A stretch of DNA of 64,000 nucleotides from an uncultured Pelagibacteraceae bacterium. Lineage in GTDB: Bacteria > Pseudomonadota > Alphaproteobacteria > Pelagibacterales > Pelagibacteraceae. The stretch covers positions 1 through 64,000 of the forward strand of contig CABYHH010000004.1 of NCBI GenBank assembly GCA_902518835.1, given 5' to 3'. A program made the translations under genes and the position numbers. Positions 9,747-18,856 of this stretch are shown here, in pieces; the first letter of the stretch is position 1, and every line of letters begins with the position of its first letter. The notes beneath the pieces are model-generated. The model worked only from the letters and a program-made list of their open reading frames with translations, searched no databases and was not told the DNA's origin.

Positions 9747-10469
9747 ATGGCAGGGCATTCTCATTGGGCAGGAATAAAACATAAAAAAGGTAAAGCTGAT
9801 AAGAAAAGATCTAAAATTTTTTCAAAATTGTCAAAAGAAATTACTGTTGCAGCAAAACTTGGGGATAAAGATCCATCAATGAATCCAAGATTAAGATCTG
9901 CTGTTCAAGCTGCAAGATCAGCAAATATGCCCAAAGAAAATATAGAAAGAGCAATCAATAAATCTTCAGTCAATACCGAGTTAAATTTTGAAAATTTAAG
10001 ATATGAGGGCTTTGGACCAGAAAAAGTAGCAGTAATAATAGAAGCATTAACAGATAATAAAAATAGAACAGCATCAAATATTAGAACTATATTTCATAAA
10101 GCAGGTGGAAATCTAGGAACTCAAGGTTCTGCTTCTCATAATTTTAATCAATTAGGAATAATAAAGATCGATAAAAAAGAGATATCTGATAATCAAATTT
10201 TTGAACTAGCTACAAATGCTGGAGCTGACGAATGTAAATCGGAAAATGATTTTCACGAAATACAATGCCCTATCAATAAAATTTATGATGTTAAAAAAGA
10301 GTTAGAAAAAGAAATTATTAATTTCATATCAACAGAAATTGAATGGGTGCCAATAAATAGTGTAAAAATTTCCAAAGAAAAAAATGAAGATTTGTTAAAT
10401 TTTTTTGAGTTACTTGAAGACAATGATGATGTACAAAATGTTTATTCTAATGCTGAATTTGCAAATTAA
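9747..10469 (+). CDS. yebC: YebC/PmpR-family protein
   Basis: The 240-residue protein opens with MAGHSHWAGIKHKKG and carries RSKIFSKLSKEI, SANMPKENIERAI and the acidic C-terminal domain, all hallmarks of the YebC/TACO1 family. Members have been described as DNA-binding regulators and, more recently, as translation factors helping ribosomes through proline-rich stretches. Its place directly upstream of ruvC is the conserved alphaproteobacterial arrangement. Length and domain order are normal. Whether the role here is transcriptional or translational cannot be decided from sequence. Confidence 0.95.
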   Translation: MAGHSHWAGIKHKKGKADKKRSKIFSKLSKEITVAAKLGDKDPSMNPRLRSAVQAARSANMPKENIERAINKSSVNTELNFENLRYEGFGPEKVAVIIEALTDNKNRTASNIRTIFHKAGGNLGTQGSASHNFNQLGIIKIDKKEISDNQIFELATNAGADECKSENDFHEIQCPINKIYDVKKELEKEIINFISTEIEWVPINSVKISKEKNEDLLNFFELLEDNDDVQNVYSNAEFAN

Positions 10470-10472
10470 ATT

Positions 10473-10967
10473 ATGTTAATAATAGGTATTGATCCTGGAA
10501 TTTCTGGTTCAATTTGTTTTTTAGATAATGGAAAAATCCTAGACGTTATTGAAATGCCTACAATGACAGATGGAAAAAAAAATAAAAAACAAGTAAATGG
10601 TTCTCAAGTTTATAATGAAATTATAAAAAGAATAAAACAATTTGAAAAAAATCAAATTAGAGTTGTGATTGAACACGTTTCTGCAATGCCTGGTCAAGGG
10701 GTTACTAGTATGTTTAATTTTGGACAATCATTTGGAATTTTAAAAGGTATTTGTACTGCGATGCAACTACCCATGTATTTTGTAAGGCCTGCAAAATGGA
10801 AAAAATATTTTAATCTTTTAAATTCTGAGAAAGATGCCAGTAGAACAAGAGCAATAGAAATATTTCCTTATTTTTCACCTCAATTATCAAGAAAGAAAGA
10901 TTCAAATAAAGCTGATGCGATCTTGATAGCAAGTTTTTATTATGAAACGTATAAAATTGATGAATAG
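10473..10967 (+). CDS. ruvC: RuvC-like Holliday junction resolvase (phage-type)
   Basis: The 164-residue protein has the RNase H-fold carboxylates expected of RuvC: Asp7 in IGIDPG, Glu67 in VVIEHV, and Asp143 and/or Asp148 in KKDSNKADAILIA. However, the segment AMPGQGVTSMFNFG and the tryptophan-containing KWKKYF resemble phage and prophage RuvC-like resolvases more than classical RuvC. It occupies the ruvC position after yebC, but ruvA, ruvB and ybgC, which usually follow, are missing; tolQ comes next. It probably cuts four-way DNA junctions. Function as the housekeeping resolvase is inferred from position. Confidence 0.75.
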   Translation: MLIIGIDPGISGSICFLDNGKILDVIEMPTMTDGKKNKKQVNGSQVYNEIIKRIKQFEKNQIRVVIEHVSAMPGQGVTSMFNFGQSFGILKGICTAMQLPMYFVRPAKWKKYFNLLNSEKDASRTRAIEIFPYFSPQLSRKKDSNKADAILIASFYYETYKIDE

Positions 10968-11017
10968 GTTAAAATATTAAGACAAAATCATGACACATTT
11001 AAGTGTGAGAAGACAAT

Positions 11018-11692
11018 ATGGAAGCTGATATCACGTCTCAAGCAGTAGGGCTAGCCTCAAGTGCTGATTTTTCTTTAATCAATTTATTTATTAGAGCCGA
11101 TATAGTAGTTAAGTCAGTGATCATTATGTTAATAGCTTGTTCTATATATTCATGGGCAGTAATAATTGAAAAATACAGATTGTTTAAAAAAATAGACCAA
11201 TCTACTGAAGAGTTTGAAACAAAGTTCTGGAATTCTAAATCTGCAGAGACTTTTTATAATAATTTACCAGCAAATGTTCAAGATCCAATGGCTTTAATAT
11301 TTAGAGATGCGATGCAAAATTTATTAAAGAGAAGATCTAGAACAGATTTAAACAATAGAATGACTACTATGTTAGAGACAGGAATTGAAAAGCAAATGTC
11401 TAAAATTAGCAAAGGTTTCACATTTTTAGCAACCGTGGGATCAACAGCCCCATTTATAGGTTTATTCGGTACAGTTTGGGGTATTATGAATTCTTTTCAA
11501 TCAATTGCAATTTCGAGAAATACTAGTTTAGCAATAGTTGCGCCTGGAATAGCAGAGGCACTTTTTGCAACTGCACTAGGTTTGTTGGCCGCCATACCAG
11601 CAGTAGTTGCTTATAATAAATTTAATAATGATTCGATAAAATATTCTCAAAAGTTAGAAAATTTTTCAAAAAGATTTTTAACCATAATTTAA
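11018..11692 (+). CDS. tolQ: Tol-Pal system inner-membrane protein TolQ
   Basis: The 224-residue protein has the TolQ/ExbB/MotA topology: a first membrane helix around residues 28-48 (VVKSVIIMLIACSIYSWAV), a long cytoplasmic region, and two further helices in the C-terminal half containing GSTAPFIGLFGTVWGIM and GIAEALFATALGLLAAIPAVV. TolQ forms the proton channel with TolR and energises TolA. It opens a tolQ-tolR-tolA-tolB-pal-cpoB run with tiny gaps. The 50 bases upstream are the first breathing space after ruvC, so the operon may start here. Confidence 0.96.
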   Translation: MEADITSQAVGLASSADFSLINLFIRADIVVKSVIIMLIACSIYSWAVIIEKYRLFKKIDQSTEEFETKFWNSKSAETFYNNLPANVQDPMALIFRDAMQNLLKRRSRTDLNNRMTTMLETGIEKQMSKISKGFTFLATVGSTAPFIGLFGTVWGIMNSFQSIAISRNTSLAIVAPGIAEALFATALGLLAAIPAVVAYNKFNNDSIKYSQKLENFSKRFLTII

Positions 11693-11693
11693 T

Positions 11694-12110
11694 ATGGCAT
11701 TTAGATTAAATCGTTCCTCAAAAGAACCAATTAGCGAAATAAATGTTACTCCATTTGTGGATGTGATGTTGGTACTCTTGATTATTTTTATGGTCACTGC
11801 TCCTTTATTGACTGTGGGTGTACAAGTCGATTTACCAGAAAGTTCAGCAGACTCACTTCCCGAGGAAGCTGAACCATTAACTCTTACGATTAATTCAAAA
11901 GGTGAAATTTATATTCAAGAGTCAAAAGTAGAATATGAGAAAATTATTGCAAAAGTTTTAGCTGTTTCAAAAAATAGAACCGATACAAGAATTTATGTAA
12001 GGGGTGATAAAACTATCAATTACGGAAGAGTTCTAGAAATTATGGGTCTTTTATCTGGTTCTGGTTTCACAAAAGTAGCACTTATATCTGAGCCATATAA
12101 AGAAAGGTAA
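11694..12110 (+). CDS. tolR: Tol-Pal system protein TolR
   Basis: The 138-residue protein has the ExbD/TolR form: a short cytoplasmic start, one membrane helix (VDVMLVLLIIFMVTAPLL, about residues 23-40) with the proton-conducting Asp in NVTPFVDVMLV, and a periplasmic domain containing DLPESSA, VRGDKTINYG and a C-terminal VALISEP. TolR couples the proton motive force to TolA movement. It starts 1 base after the tolQ stop and ends 3 bases before tolA, so it is translated in the same operon. Length is typical. Confidence 0.96.
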   Translation: MAFRLNRSSKEPISEINVTPFVDVMLVLLIIFMVTAPLLTVGVQVDLPESSADSLPEEAEPLTLTINSKGEIYIQESKVEYEKIIAKVLAVSKNRTDTRIYVRGDKTINYGRVLEIMGLLSGSGFTKVALISEPYKER

Positions 12111-12113
12111 AAA

Positions 12114-12923
12114 GTGAATAGAAGTATAATTATCTCTTCTGTGTCACATTTAATTTTAATTATGATTACAGCTTTTAGTTTACCTTTTTTAGCAAAAAAA
12201 CCAATTGATCTACCTCCAATAGTTTCAGTAGAATTAATACAGATCACAGATAAAACTAATATTCCATTTGCTCCTAAAGCAAAAAAAATTATTGAAAAAA
12301 TTAAAGAGAAAGAAAAAAAGTTGGTATCTGAACAAGCTCCCCCAAAAAAAGTAAAAAAAATTAAACCAGACGCAGTTCCTATGCCAGATGATAAGCCTAA
12401 AAAGGTTGAGAAAATAAAAAAAGATAAACAAAATCCAGAAAAAATTGATAATGAGGTTAAACAAGTTTCTGAATTTGAAAAAAAAGAGTTATTCGATCCA
12501 AATAACGTTGCAGCTTTAATTGATAAATCTAAAGTTGAAAGTGCTGAAACGATAAAAAAAAATAACAAAATTACACAAGATCAAAAAAAAAATGTTGAGA
12601 ACGTAGGTTTATCTTTAAGTGAAGAGGATGCTTTAAAAGCCCAAATATTTGGTTGTTGGAGTATTCCTTTAGGTCTACCTTACAATGAAAATTTATTAGT
12701 AAGAATTAAACTTCAACTGAATCCAGATGGAACAATTCAAGAGTCAGAGATTTTGGATCATGCGAGAATGAATAAACCTGGCCAAGGTTTTTATAAGGTT
12801 TTAGCAGAAAGTGCTTTAAGAGCAATAAAATTATGCCAGCCTTTAAGAGTTCCAACAACTGGTTATGAGAGATGGAAAGAATTACAACTAAATTTTGATG
12901 CAAGAGAAATGTTAGAGGGATAG
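12114..12923 (+). CDS. tolA: Tol-Pal system protein TolA
   Basis: The 269-residue protein starts at GTG 12114. It has one N-terminal membrane helix (SVSHLILIMITAFSLPF), a low-complexity Lys/Pro/Glu-rich periplasmic arm around residues 55-130, and a C-terminal globular domain (about 165-265) with FGCWSIPLG, VRIKLQLNPDGTI and ALRAIKLCQPL, matching TolA domain III. TolA spans the periplasm and contacts TolB-Pal during constriction. The rod is shorter than in E. coli. Identity is supported by domain order and by position between tolR and tolB. Confidence 0.92.
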   Translation: MNRSIIISSVSHLILIMITAFSLPFLAKKPIDLPPIVSVELIQITDKTNIPFAPKAKKIIEKIKEKEKKLVSEQAPPKKVKKIKPDAVPMPDDKPKKVEKIKKDKQNPEKIDNEVKQVSEFEKKELFDPNNVAALIDKSKVESAETIKKNNKITQDQKKNVENVGLSLSEEDALKAQIFGCWSIPLGLPYNENLLVRIKLQLNPDGTIQESEILDHARMNKPGQGFYKVLAESALRAIKLCQPLRVPTTGYERWKELQLNFDAREMLEG

Positions 12924-12932
12924 AATATCTTT

Positions 12933-14273
12933 ATGAAAAAACTTATCATTTTGTTTATCATATATATGATACCAACAACTGCACTTGCTTTGATCGAGGT
13001 AGATATTACGCGAGGAAATCTTAATCCACTTCCAATTGCTGTATCCCCTTTATCAATTGATGAAGACTCAAAAAAAAAATTTAAAAGTATTCTTAAAAAA
13101 GAAAATATTGGCTCAGAAATATCTTTAATCGTAGAAAAGAATTTAAAAACGTCTGGACTTTTCAATCCTCTTAATAAAGATGCTTTTTTACAGGCACCAG
13201 ATATTGCTAATTTAAAACCAAGATTTGAGGATTGGAATTTAATTAAAGCACAAGCACTAGTTACGGGAAAAGTTAAATTTCAAAATGATAAATTAAGAGT
13301 AGAATTTCGACTATGGGATGTTCTTGCAGGTAAAGAAATGATGGCTTTAGCTTTTACAACAGTTCCATCGAATTGGAGAAGAGTTGGACATATTATTACC
13401 GATAAAGTTTACGAACGTTTGACAGGGGAAAAAGGTTATTTTGATACAAGAATTATTTATGTAGCTGAGGAGGGACCAAAAACAAGACGGATAAAAAAAT
13501 TAGCTATTATGGATCAAGATGGTGCAAATAATAAATTTCTTACTTTAGGAAATGAGCTTGTTTTAACTCCGAGGTTTAATCCTACAAGTCAAATGGTTAC
13601 TTACTTGTCCTACTTTAGAAATTTACCTAGAGTTTATCTCTTAGATATAGAAACAGGAATGCAAGAAGTCGTAGGAGATTTTCCTGGTATGACGTTTGCA
13701 CCTAGATTTTCACCAGATGGTAAAAAGATAATTATGAGTTTTGCTAAAGATGGGAATTCGGAAATTTATACGATGGATTTGGAAAACAGAATTGTTGAAA
13801 AAATTACCAATCATCCATCAATTGATACATCACCATCCTATTCTCCAGATGGAAAATATATCTGTTTTAACTCAGACAGAAGTGGTTATCAGCAAATTTA
13901 TATAATGAAGAGTGATGGCACTAATGTTAAAAGAATTTCTTTTGGTAAAGGATTGTATGGTACTCCTGTTTGGTCTCCAAGAGGTGACTTGATTGCATTT
14001 ACAAAACTACACAAAGGAAAATTCTATATTGGTGTAATGAGAATTGATGGTAGTGGAGAGAGGCTTCTCACAGAAAATTTCTATCAGGAAGCACCGTCAT
14101 GGTCTCCCAATGGAAGGGTCTTAATTTTCTATAGAGAAACAAAAACAAATGATAAGGGAGAAGGTTTTTCTGCAAAATTATGGTCGATTGATTTGACGGG
14201 GTATAACGAAAGGCTAGTAACCACTACAACTGACGCATCAGACCCATCATGGTCATCATTATTGAGTAATTAG
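12933..14273 (+). CDS. tolB: Tol-Pal system beta-propeller protein TolB
   Basis: The 446-residue protein has a signal peptide ([19 protein letters not shown]), an N-terminal alpha/beta domain to about residue 165, and a six-bladed beta-propeller made of repeated FSPDGK/YSPDGK/WSPRGD/WSPNGR units. TolB is periplasmic and binds Pal; TolA releases it during envelope constriction. Length agrees with family members (about 430-450). It follows tolA after 9 bases. A short gap of 84 bases then precedes the true start of pal. Confidence 0.96.
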   Translation: MKKLIILFIIYMIPTTALALIEVDITRGNLNPLPIAVSPLSIDEDSKKKFKSILKKENIGSEISLIVEKNLKTSGLFNPLNKDAFLQAPDIANLKPRFEDWNLIKAQALVTGKVKFQNDKLRVEFRLWDVLAGKEMMALAFTTVPSNWRRVGHIITDKVYERLTGEKGYFDTRIIYVAEEGPKTRRIKKLAIMDQDGANNKFLTLGNELVLTPRFNPTSQMVTYLSYFRNLPRVYLLDIETGMQEVVGDFPGMTFAPRFSPDGKKIIMSFAKDGNSEIYTMDLENRIVEKITNHPSIDTSPSYSPDGKYICFNSDRSGYQQIYIMKSDGTNVKRISFGKGLYGTPVWSPRGDLIAFTKLHKGKFYIGVMRIDGSGERLLTENFYQEAPSWSPNGRVLIFYRETKTNDKGEGFSAKLWSIDLTGYNERLVTTTTDASDPSWSSLLSN

Positions 14274-14357
14274 ACACTATTATCTTGATTTTTTAACTTG
14301 AAACATCTAATTAGTTGTGAAAAAGTCAACCTAAGAAATATTTATCAAGGAGCAATA

Positions 14358-14837
14358 ATGAAATTAAACAAAATTCTAAAAAATGCTTTTTTAATAACCT
14401 TCGCTTGCCTTGCACTTTCAGCATGTGCAACTCAAAAAAAAACAACCGGTCAAATGCAAGGGGATGTTTATACTGGCACGGATACTGTTGAATATTTGGC
14501 TTCGGGAGTTCCTGATAGGGTATTTTTTGCAACAAATGAGTCTGTTCTTACTACTGCCTCAAGAGAAACTCTTAGAAAGCAAGCAGCTTGGTTAAGAAAA
14601 AATTCTGAAATTACAATTGTATTAGAAGGTCATGCCGATGAAAGAGGCACAAGAGAATACAATTTAGCTTTAGGTGAAAGAAGAGCAAATGCAGCAAAAG
14701 ATTATTTGATGACTTATGGAATCTCATCTGACAGAATTTCTGTTTTAAGTTATGGTAAGGAAAGACCGGTCGACTCTGGATCTAACCCTTTAGCTTGGTC
14801 GAAAAATAGAAGATCAGTTACTGTCAAGGCAAACTAA
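14358..14837 (+). CDS. pal: Peptidoglycan-associated lipoprotein Pal
   Basis: The preferred ATG is at 14358 (159 residues) rather than an in-frame ATG at 14298. It has an AAGGAG ribosome-binding site at 14347-14352, and translation from it gives a proper lipoprotein signal (MKLNKILKNAF...) ending in the lipobox LSAC with Cys23. The rest is an OmpA-like domain with VFFATNES, VLEGHADERGTREYNLALGERRA and SYGKERPVD, which binds peptidoglycan meso-DAP. Pal links the outer membrane to the wall and partners TolB. A strong intrinsic terminator follows 11 bases after the stop. Confidence 0.95.
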   Translation: MKLNKILKNAFLITFACLALSACATQKKTTGQMQGDVYTGTDTVEYLASGVPDRVFFATNESVLTTASRETLRKQAAWLRKNSEITIVLEGHADERGTREYNLALGERRANAAKDYLMTYGISSDRISVLSYGKERPVDSGSNPLAWSKNRRSVTVKAN

Positions 14838-14848
14838 TTAAAATTTTA

Positions 14849-14888
14849 AAGACCCTCAATCAAAAAATCATTGAGGGTCTTTTTTTTG
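14849..14888 (+). terminator. Rho-independent terminator after pal
   Basis: A perfect 12-bp inverted repeat, AAGACCCTCAAT (14849-14860) and ATTGAGGGTCTT (14870-14881), with a 9-base loop, is followed by a run of T to 14887. It lies between pal and cpoB, so the tolQ-pal transcript probably ends here in part and cpoB has its own promoter or depends on read-through. This is the clearest intrinsic terminator in the window. Confidence 0.92.
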
Positions 14889-14914
14889 CCATTATTTTAA
14901 CCATAAAATTAGCA

Positions 14915-15910
14915 ATGAGAGCGTCATTAAAAAAAATAATTATCATATTTAATTTATCAATTTATTTTTTTTTCTATACTTTTTTTCATGCAGTTGCTGA
15001 AAATCATAATATATATGAAACCTTGGAGACAATTCAAAAAGATTTAAAAACTCTTGAAAAAGCTGTCTACTCTACTTCATCTCAAACAAATAACCAGACT
15101 GATAGTGTTGCTTTAAAGGATAATAATTCTGAAGATGTTCTAACAAGACATCTTTTAAAACTCTCAGATATAGAAAATCAATTTCAAATGCTTACAAACA
15201 AATTTGAAGAAATAAACTTTAAGCTAGATAAGTTATCTAACAGATTATCAAAAATTCAAGCTGATAATCAAATTAGGTTCCAAATTCTTGAGGGAAACTT
15301 GTCAGCTGATGAAAACAAAAAGCTTAACATAATAAAACCTAAAGAAGATCAGATCGTGTCTCTTCCTGGAAGTTCAGAACCTCAAGATTTAGGATCAATA
15401 TCTTATAAAGACTCATTGACAAATGAAACATCGCAACAAACTCAATCTGTTGAGACTACAGCATCTATAGTAACTGAAAATTTTAAAACGGAGGAAAAAA
15501 TTCTTCCAAATGAAACTCCAAAAAAACAGTATGAATTTGCCACGAGTTTTTTAAAAATTGGTGATTACCCAACTGCTGAGAGAGCATTTAGAGAATTTGT
15601 AAAATCAAATCCAAATCATGATTTAGCAGGGAATGCACAATATTGGTACGCTGAAACTTTTAGGATAAGACAACTATATACGGATGCAGCTTCAGCATAC
15701 CTGGAGGGTTATCAAAAATATCCAAAAGGTGAAAAAGCCCCTATTAATTTATTGAAGCTTGGAGTGTCTATGGTTCAGATCGGGGAAAAAGACCAAGGTT
15801 GTAAAATGATCAACGGAGTGAAAGATCAATATCCTAAAGCTAAACAATCAGTGATACAAAAAGCTAAATATGAGTCTCAGAAATTTGAGTGTAAAAATAA
15901 AAATTCCTAA
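14915..15910 (+). CDS. cpoB: Cell division coordinator CpoB (YbgF)
   Basis: The 331-residue protein has an N-terminal signal peptide (hydrophobic IIIIFNLSIYFFFYTFFHAVA), a coiled-coil region around residues 35-130, a Ser/Thr/Gln-rich linker, and a C-terminal TPR domain (about 205-325) containing YEFATSFLKIGDYPTAERAF and AGNAQYWYAETF, which are YbgF/CpoB signatures. CpoB coordinates Tol-Pal action with peptidoglycan synthesis in the periplasm. It follows pal, its conserved neighbour, after a terminator. The end overlaps the assigned tilS start by 41 bases. Confidence 0.9.
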   Translation: MRASLKKIIIIFNLSIYFFFYTFFHAVAENHNIYETLETIQKDLKTLEKAVYSTSSQTNNQTDSVALKDNNSEDVLTRHLLKLSDIENQFQMLTNKFEEINFKLDKLSNRLSKIQADNQIRFQILEGNLSADENKKLNIIKPKEDQIVSLPGSSEPQDLGSISYKDSLTNETSQQTQSVETTASIVTENFKTEEKILPNETPKKQYEFATSFLKIGDYPTAERAFREFVKSNPNHDLAGNAQYWYAETFRIRQLYTDAASAYLEGYQKYPKGEKAPINLLKLGVSMVQIGEKDQGCKMINGVKDQYPKAKQSVIQKAKYESQKFECKNKNS

Positions 15911-16898
15911 ACTTTTAGAAAATAAACTAAAAAATAAAAAGATTAAAAAAATATATCTAAAATTTGAAAAGTCCTTGGATATTAATGAAAATTTCATTGT
16001 TGCAGTATCTGGCGGTCCTGATAGTTTAGCTTTAGCTTTTTTGGCAAAAATTTATTCGCTAAAGAACAAATTAATCCCTAAATTTTTTATTGTCGACCAT
16101 AAATTGAGAAAAGAGTCATCTAAAGAGGCAAAATTAGTTCAAAAAGTTTTAAAAAAATATTCTATAAAGTCTGAAATTTTAACTTGGAAAGGAAAAAGAC
16201 CATTAAAAAATATACAATCATTTGCAAGAAAAATTAGATTTAAGTTACTATATGAAAAATGCGATAAATTAAAAATTAAGAACATTTTATTAGGACATCA
16301 CTCAGAAGATCTTATTGAAAATTTCTTTTTGAGAATGATAAGGGGCAGTGGACTAAAAGGCTTAGTCTCATTAAATAAAAAAGTAAAAATCAATGGAAAA
16401 GATTTATTTAGACCTCTATTAGATCAGAAAAAAGAGGATTTAATCTTTATATCAAGTTATTGTTTTGATTTTTTTATTAAAGATCCAACAAACCAAAATC
16501 AAAAATTTAAAAGAATAAAAGTGAGAAAATTAATTAAAGAACTAAAGATAGACGGCTTAGATGAAGATAAAATTCTAATGACAATTAAAAATCTCAAACT
16601 TTCAAATGATTTAGTAGAAAGTAATGTAAAAAATAATTTAAGAAAAAATACTTTTTTTTCAGTTAAAAAACATAAACTGTTCATTAACAAATTTTTTTTT
16701 GATCAACCTTATGAGGTGACGTTTAGATCTCTGTCTGAATCCATCAAGTTGATTGGACAAAAATATTATCATTCTAGAGGAAAGAAATTAGATAAAATTA
16801 TCAATGATGTTAAAGGTATTGACTCTTTTAAGCGGACACTTGGAGGATGTATTATCGAGAAGGTTCACCAAACTGTAATTTTGAGTAAGGAATCTTAG
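15870..16898 (+). CDS. tilS: tRNA(Ile)-lysidine synthase TilS
   Basis: The protein (342 residues from ATG 15870) has the N-type ATP pyrophosphatase PP-loop VAVSGGPDSLALA near residue 45, VDHKLRKES, and GHHSEDLIENFFLRMIRGSG, all typical of TilS, which converts C34 of the AUA-reading tRNA-Ile to lysidine. The start lies inside cpoB; TTG at 15885 is an alternative. The C-terminal part is shorter than in E. coli TilS. The cpoB-tilS-ftsH order is conserved in alphaproteobacteria, supporting the call. Confidence 0.92.
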   Translation: MSLRNLSVKIKIPKLLENKLKNKKIKKIYLKFEKSLDINENFIVAVSGGPDSLALAFLAKIYSLKNKLIPKFFIVDHKLRKESSKEAKLVQKVLKKYSIKSEILTWKGKRPLKNIQSFARKIRFKLLYEKCDKLKIKNILLGHHSEDLIENFFLRMIRGSGLKGLVSLNKKVKINGKDLFRPLLDQKKEDLIFISSYCFDFFIKDPTNQNQKFKRIKVRKLIKELKIDGLDEDKILMTIKNLKLSNDLVESNVKNNLRKNTFFSVKKHKLFINKFFFDQPYEVTFRSLSESIKLIGQKYYHSRGKKLDKIINDVKGIDSFKRTLGGCIIEKVHQTVILSKES

Positions 16899-16906
16899 TT
16901 TATTGC

Positions 16907-16925
16907 GACAATATCTAATATTGTC
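16907..16925. promoter_or_regulatory. Short perfect hairpin between tilS and ftsH
   Basis: GACAATAT (16907-16914) and ATATTGTC (16918-16925) form a perfect 8-bp inverted repeat with a 3-base loop, just after the tilS stop and just upstream of the putative ftsH promoter. It could be a weak terminator for tilS (the following T-run is broken by C and G) or a dyad operator for ftsH. Only the symmetry is seen; function is inference. Confidence 0.4.
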
Positions 16926-16927
16926 TC

Positions 16928-16955
16928 TTGTTTATTTTGAAATAATTCTTATTTT
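16928..16955 (+). promoter_or_regulatory. Candidate ftsH promoter
   Basis: TTGTTT (16928-16933) and TATTTT (16950-16955) are separated by 16 bases, and the -10 box ends only 6 bases before the ftsH ATG at 16962. If used, transcription would begin at or next to the start codon, giving a leaderless message; no Shine-Dalgarno sequence is present. The same geometry appears before rpmE and hflK. Confidence 0.4.
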
Positions 16956-16961
16956 AAAGCT

Positions 16962-18851
16962 ATGAATATTAAAAATATTATAATGTGGGCGATAATAGTT
17001 TTCTTAACAATTGGCCTATATAATATGTTTAAAAATCCTCAATCTAATTTAAAAAGTGGTAACAAGGTTATATTTTCAGATTTCCTAACTTCAGTTGATA
17101 ATGGTGAAGTGTTAAAAGTTGAAATACAAGGCAATAACATTAAAGGAGTTTATTCAAATGGGAATAATTTTACTACTTATTCTCCAAATGATCCAAATTT
17201 AATCGAAAAACTTTCCGAAAAAGGTGTAAGTATTTCGGCTGCACCAATTGAGGAGAAAATGCCATCATTGTTTGGAGTTTTATTATCATGGTTCCCAATG
17301 TTATTGTTAATTGCTGTTTGGATTTTTTTTATGAGACAAATGCAAGGAGGTAAGGGTGGAGCAATGGGCTTTGGTAGATCAAAGGCTAAAATGATGAATG
17401 AATTAAAAGGTAAGGTTACATTTAATGATGTTGCTGGTGTAGAAGAAGCTAAAGAAGAGGTCGAAGAAATTGTTGAGTTTTTGAAAGACCCAAAAAAATT
17501 TAGTAGATTAGGTGGAAAAATTCCAAGAGGTGCTTTATTAGTCGGGCCTCCAGGCACTGGTAAAACTCTACTTGCAAGAGCAATCGCTGGTGAGGCTGGT
17601 GTTCCTTTTTTCACAATCTCAGGATCGGATTTCGTGGAGATGTTTGTTGGAGTTGGTGCTTCTAGAGTAAGAGATATGTTTGAACAAGGAAAAAAAAATT
17701 CACCATGTATAATTTTTATTGACGAAATTGATGCAGTTGGAAGAAGTAGAGGAGCTGGCTTAGGAGGTGGAAATGATGAAAGAGAGCAGACTCTAAACCA
17801 ATTGTTAGTAGAAATGGATGGATTTGACACTAACGAGGGAGTAATAATTATTGCTGCAACTAATAGGCCAGATGTTTTAGATCCTGCACTGCTAAGACCA
17901 GGAAGATTTGACAGACAGGTTGTAGTTTCTAACCCAGATATTATTGGTAGAGAAAAAATTTTAAAAGTTCATGTTAAAAAGATTAAGATGGCTCCAGATG
18001 TTAATTTGAGGACAGTCGCAAGAGGAACACCTGGATTTTCAGGTGCAGATTTAGCTAACTTAGTAAATGAGGCTGCATTACTAGCTGCAAGAAAGAATAA
18101 AAGAATCGTAACTTTGAATGAATTTGAGGATGCAAAAGACAAGGTCATGATGGGTGCAGAAAGGAGATCAATGGTGATGACAGAGGAAGAAAAAACTTTG
18201 ACAGCCTATCATGAGGCAGGTCATGCTATATGTACTTTAAATGAAAGCGCAGCTTATCCAATTCATAAGGCTACGATTGTACCAAGAGGTAGAGCACTAG
18301 GAATGGTTATGCAGTTACCAGAAAGAGATGAGCTATCTCAGACAAGAGAACAATTACACGCTCAAATAGCTATCGCAATGGGTGGTAGGGTTGCAGAGGA
18401 GATTATTTTTGGTCATGATAAAGTTACGACCGGAGCTGCTAGTGATATTGAGCAGGTAACTAAAAGAGCGAGAGCGATGGTAATGAGAGCTGGTTTAAGT
18501 AAAGAATTGGGTCCAGTCGCATATGGAGAAAATGAAGAAGAGGTATTCCTTGGTAGATCAGTTGCAAGACAACAAAATATGTCAGAGGAAACGGCAAAAA
18601 AAGTGGATTCAGAAATTAGAAAAATTGTTGATAAAGGCTATGAAAGAGCAAAAAAAGTTCTTTCAGATAAAATTGATGATTTGCATAAATTAGCTAAGGC
18701 TTTATTGACATACGAAACTTTAACGGGTGAGGAAATTGAAAATTTAATTAATAAGAATATTTATCCTGCAGATAAAGAGGATCTTAAAGTTGAAGATGAT
18801 AAAGGTTCTGCGCTAAGCGCTATGGGACTGAAACCAAAAATTGTTCATTAA
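16962..18851 (+). CDS. ftsH: ATP-dependent zinc metalloprotease FtsH
   Basis: The 629-residue membrane protease has an N-terminal membrane helix (about 5-22), a small periplasmic domain, a second helix (about 105-124), an AAA module with Walker A GPPGTGKT (195-202), Walker B IIFIDEID and the RPGRFDRQV second region, and the zinc site HEAGH at 417-421. FtsH degrades misfolded membrane proteins and regulators such as RpoH, whose gene is also in this window, and is modulated by HflKC (also here). Length and domain order are normal. Confidence 0.98.
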   Translation: MNIKNIIMWAIIVFLTIGLYNMFKNPQSNLKSGNKVIFSDFLTSVDNGEVLKVEIQGNNIKGVYSNGNNFTTYSPNDPNLIEKLSEKGVSISAAPIEEKMPSLFGVLLSWFPMLLLIAVWIFFMRQMQGGKGGAMGFGRSKAKMMNELKGKVTFNDVAGVEEAKEEVEEIVEFLKDPKKFSRLGGKIPRGALLVGPPGTGKTLLARAIAGEAGVPFFTISGSDFVEMFVGVGASRVRDMFEQGKKNSPCIIFIDEIDAVGRSRGAGLGGGNDEREQTLNQLLVEMDGFDTNEGVIIIAATNRPDVLDPALLRPGRFDRQVVVSNPDIIGREKILKVHVKKIKMAPDVNLRTVARGTPGFSGADLANLVNEAALLAARKNKRIVTLNEFEDAKDKVMMGAERRSMVMTEEEKTLTAYHEAGHAICTLNESAAYPIHKATIVPRGRALGMVMQLPERDELSQTREQLHAQIAIAMGGRVAEEIIFGHDKVTTGAASDIEQVTKRARAMVMRAGLSKELGPVAYGENEEEVFLGRSVARQQNMSEETAKKVDSEIRKIVDKGYERAKKVLSDKIDDLHKLAKALLTYETLTGEEIENLINKNIYPADKEDLKVEDDKGSALSAMGLKPKIVH

Positions 18852-18856
18852 AATTA

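Noticed and set aside
12020-12568. Long open frame (182 codons) on the minus strand over tolR-tolA
   Set aside because: It mirrors the Lys-rich tolA arm and reads as Phe/Ser-rich nonsense; a shadow frame.
14298-14357. Longer N-terminus for pal
   Set aside because: It would put 20 polar residues ahead of the lipoprotein signal; the ATG at 14358 has a good AAGGAG site.
17177-17830. Long open frame (217 codons) on the minus strand inside ftsH
   Set aside because: It is antisense to the conserved AAA domain of ftsH and has no recognisable protein features; a composition shadow.
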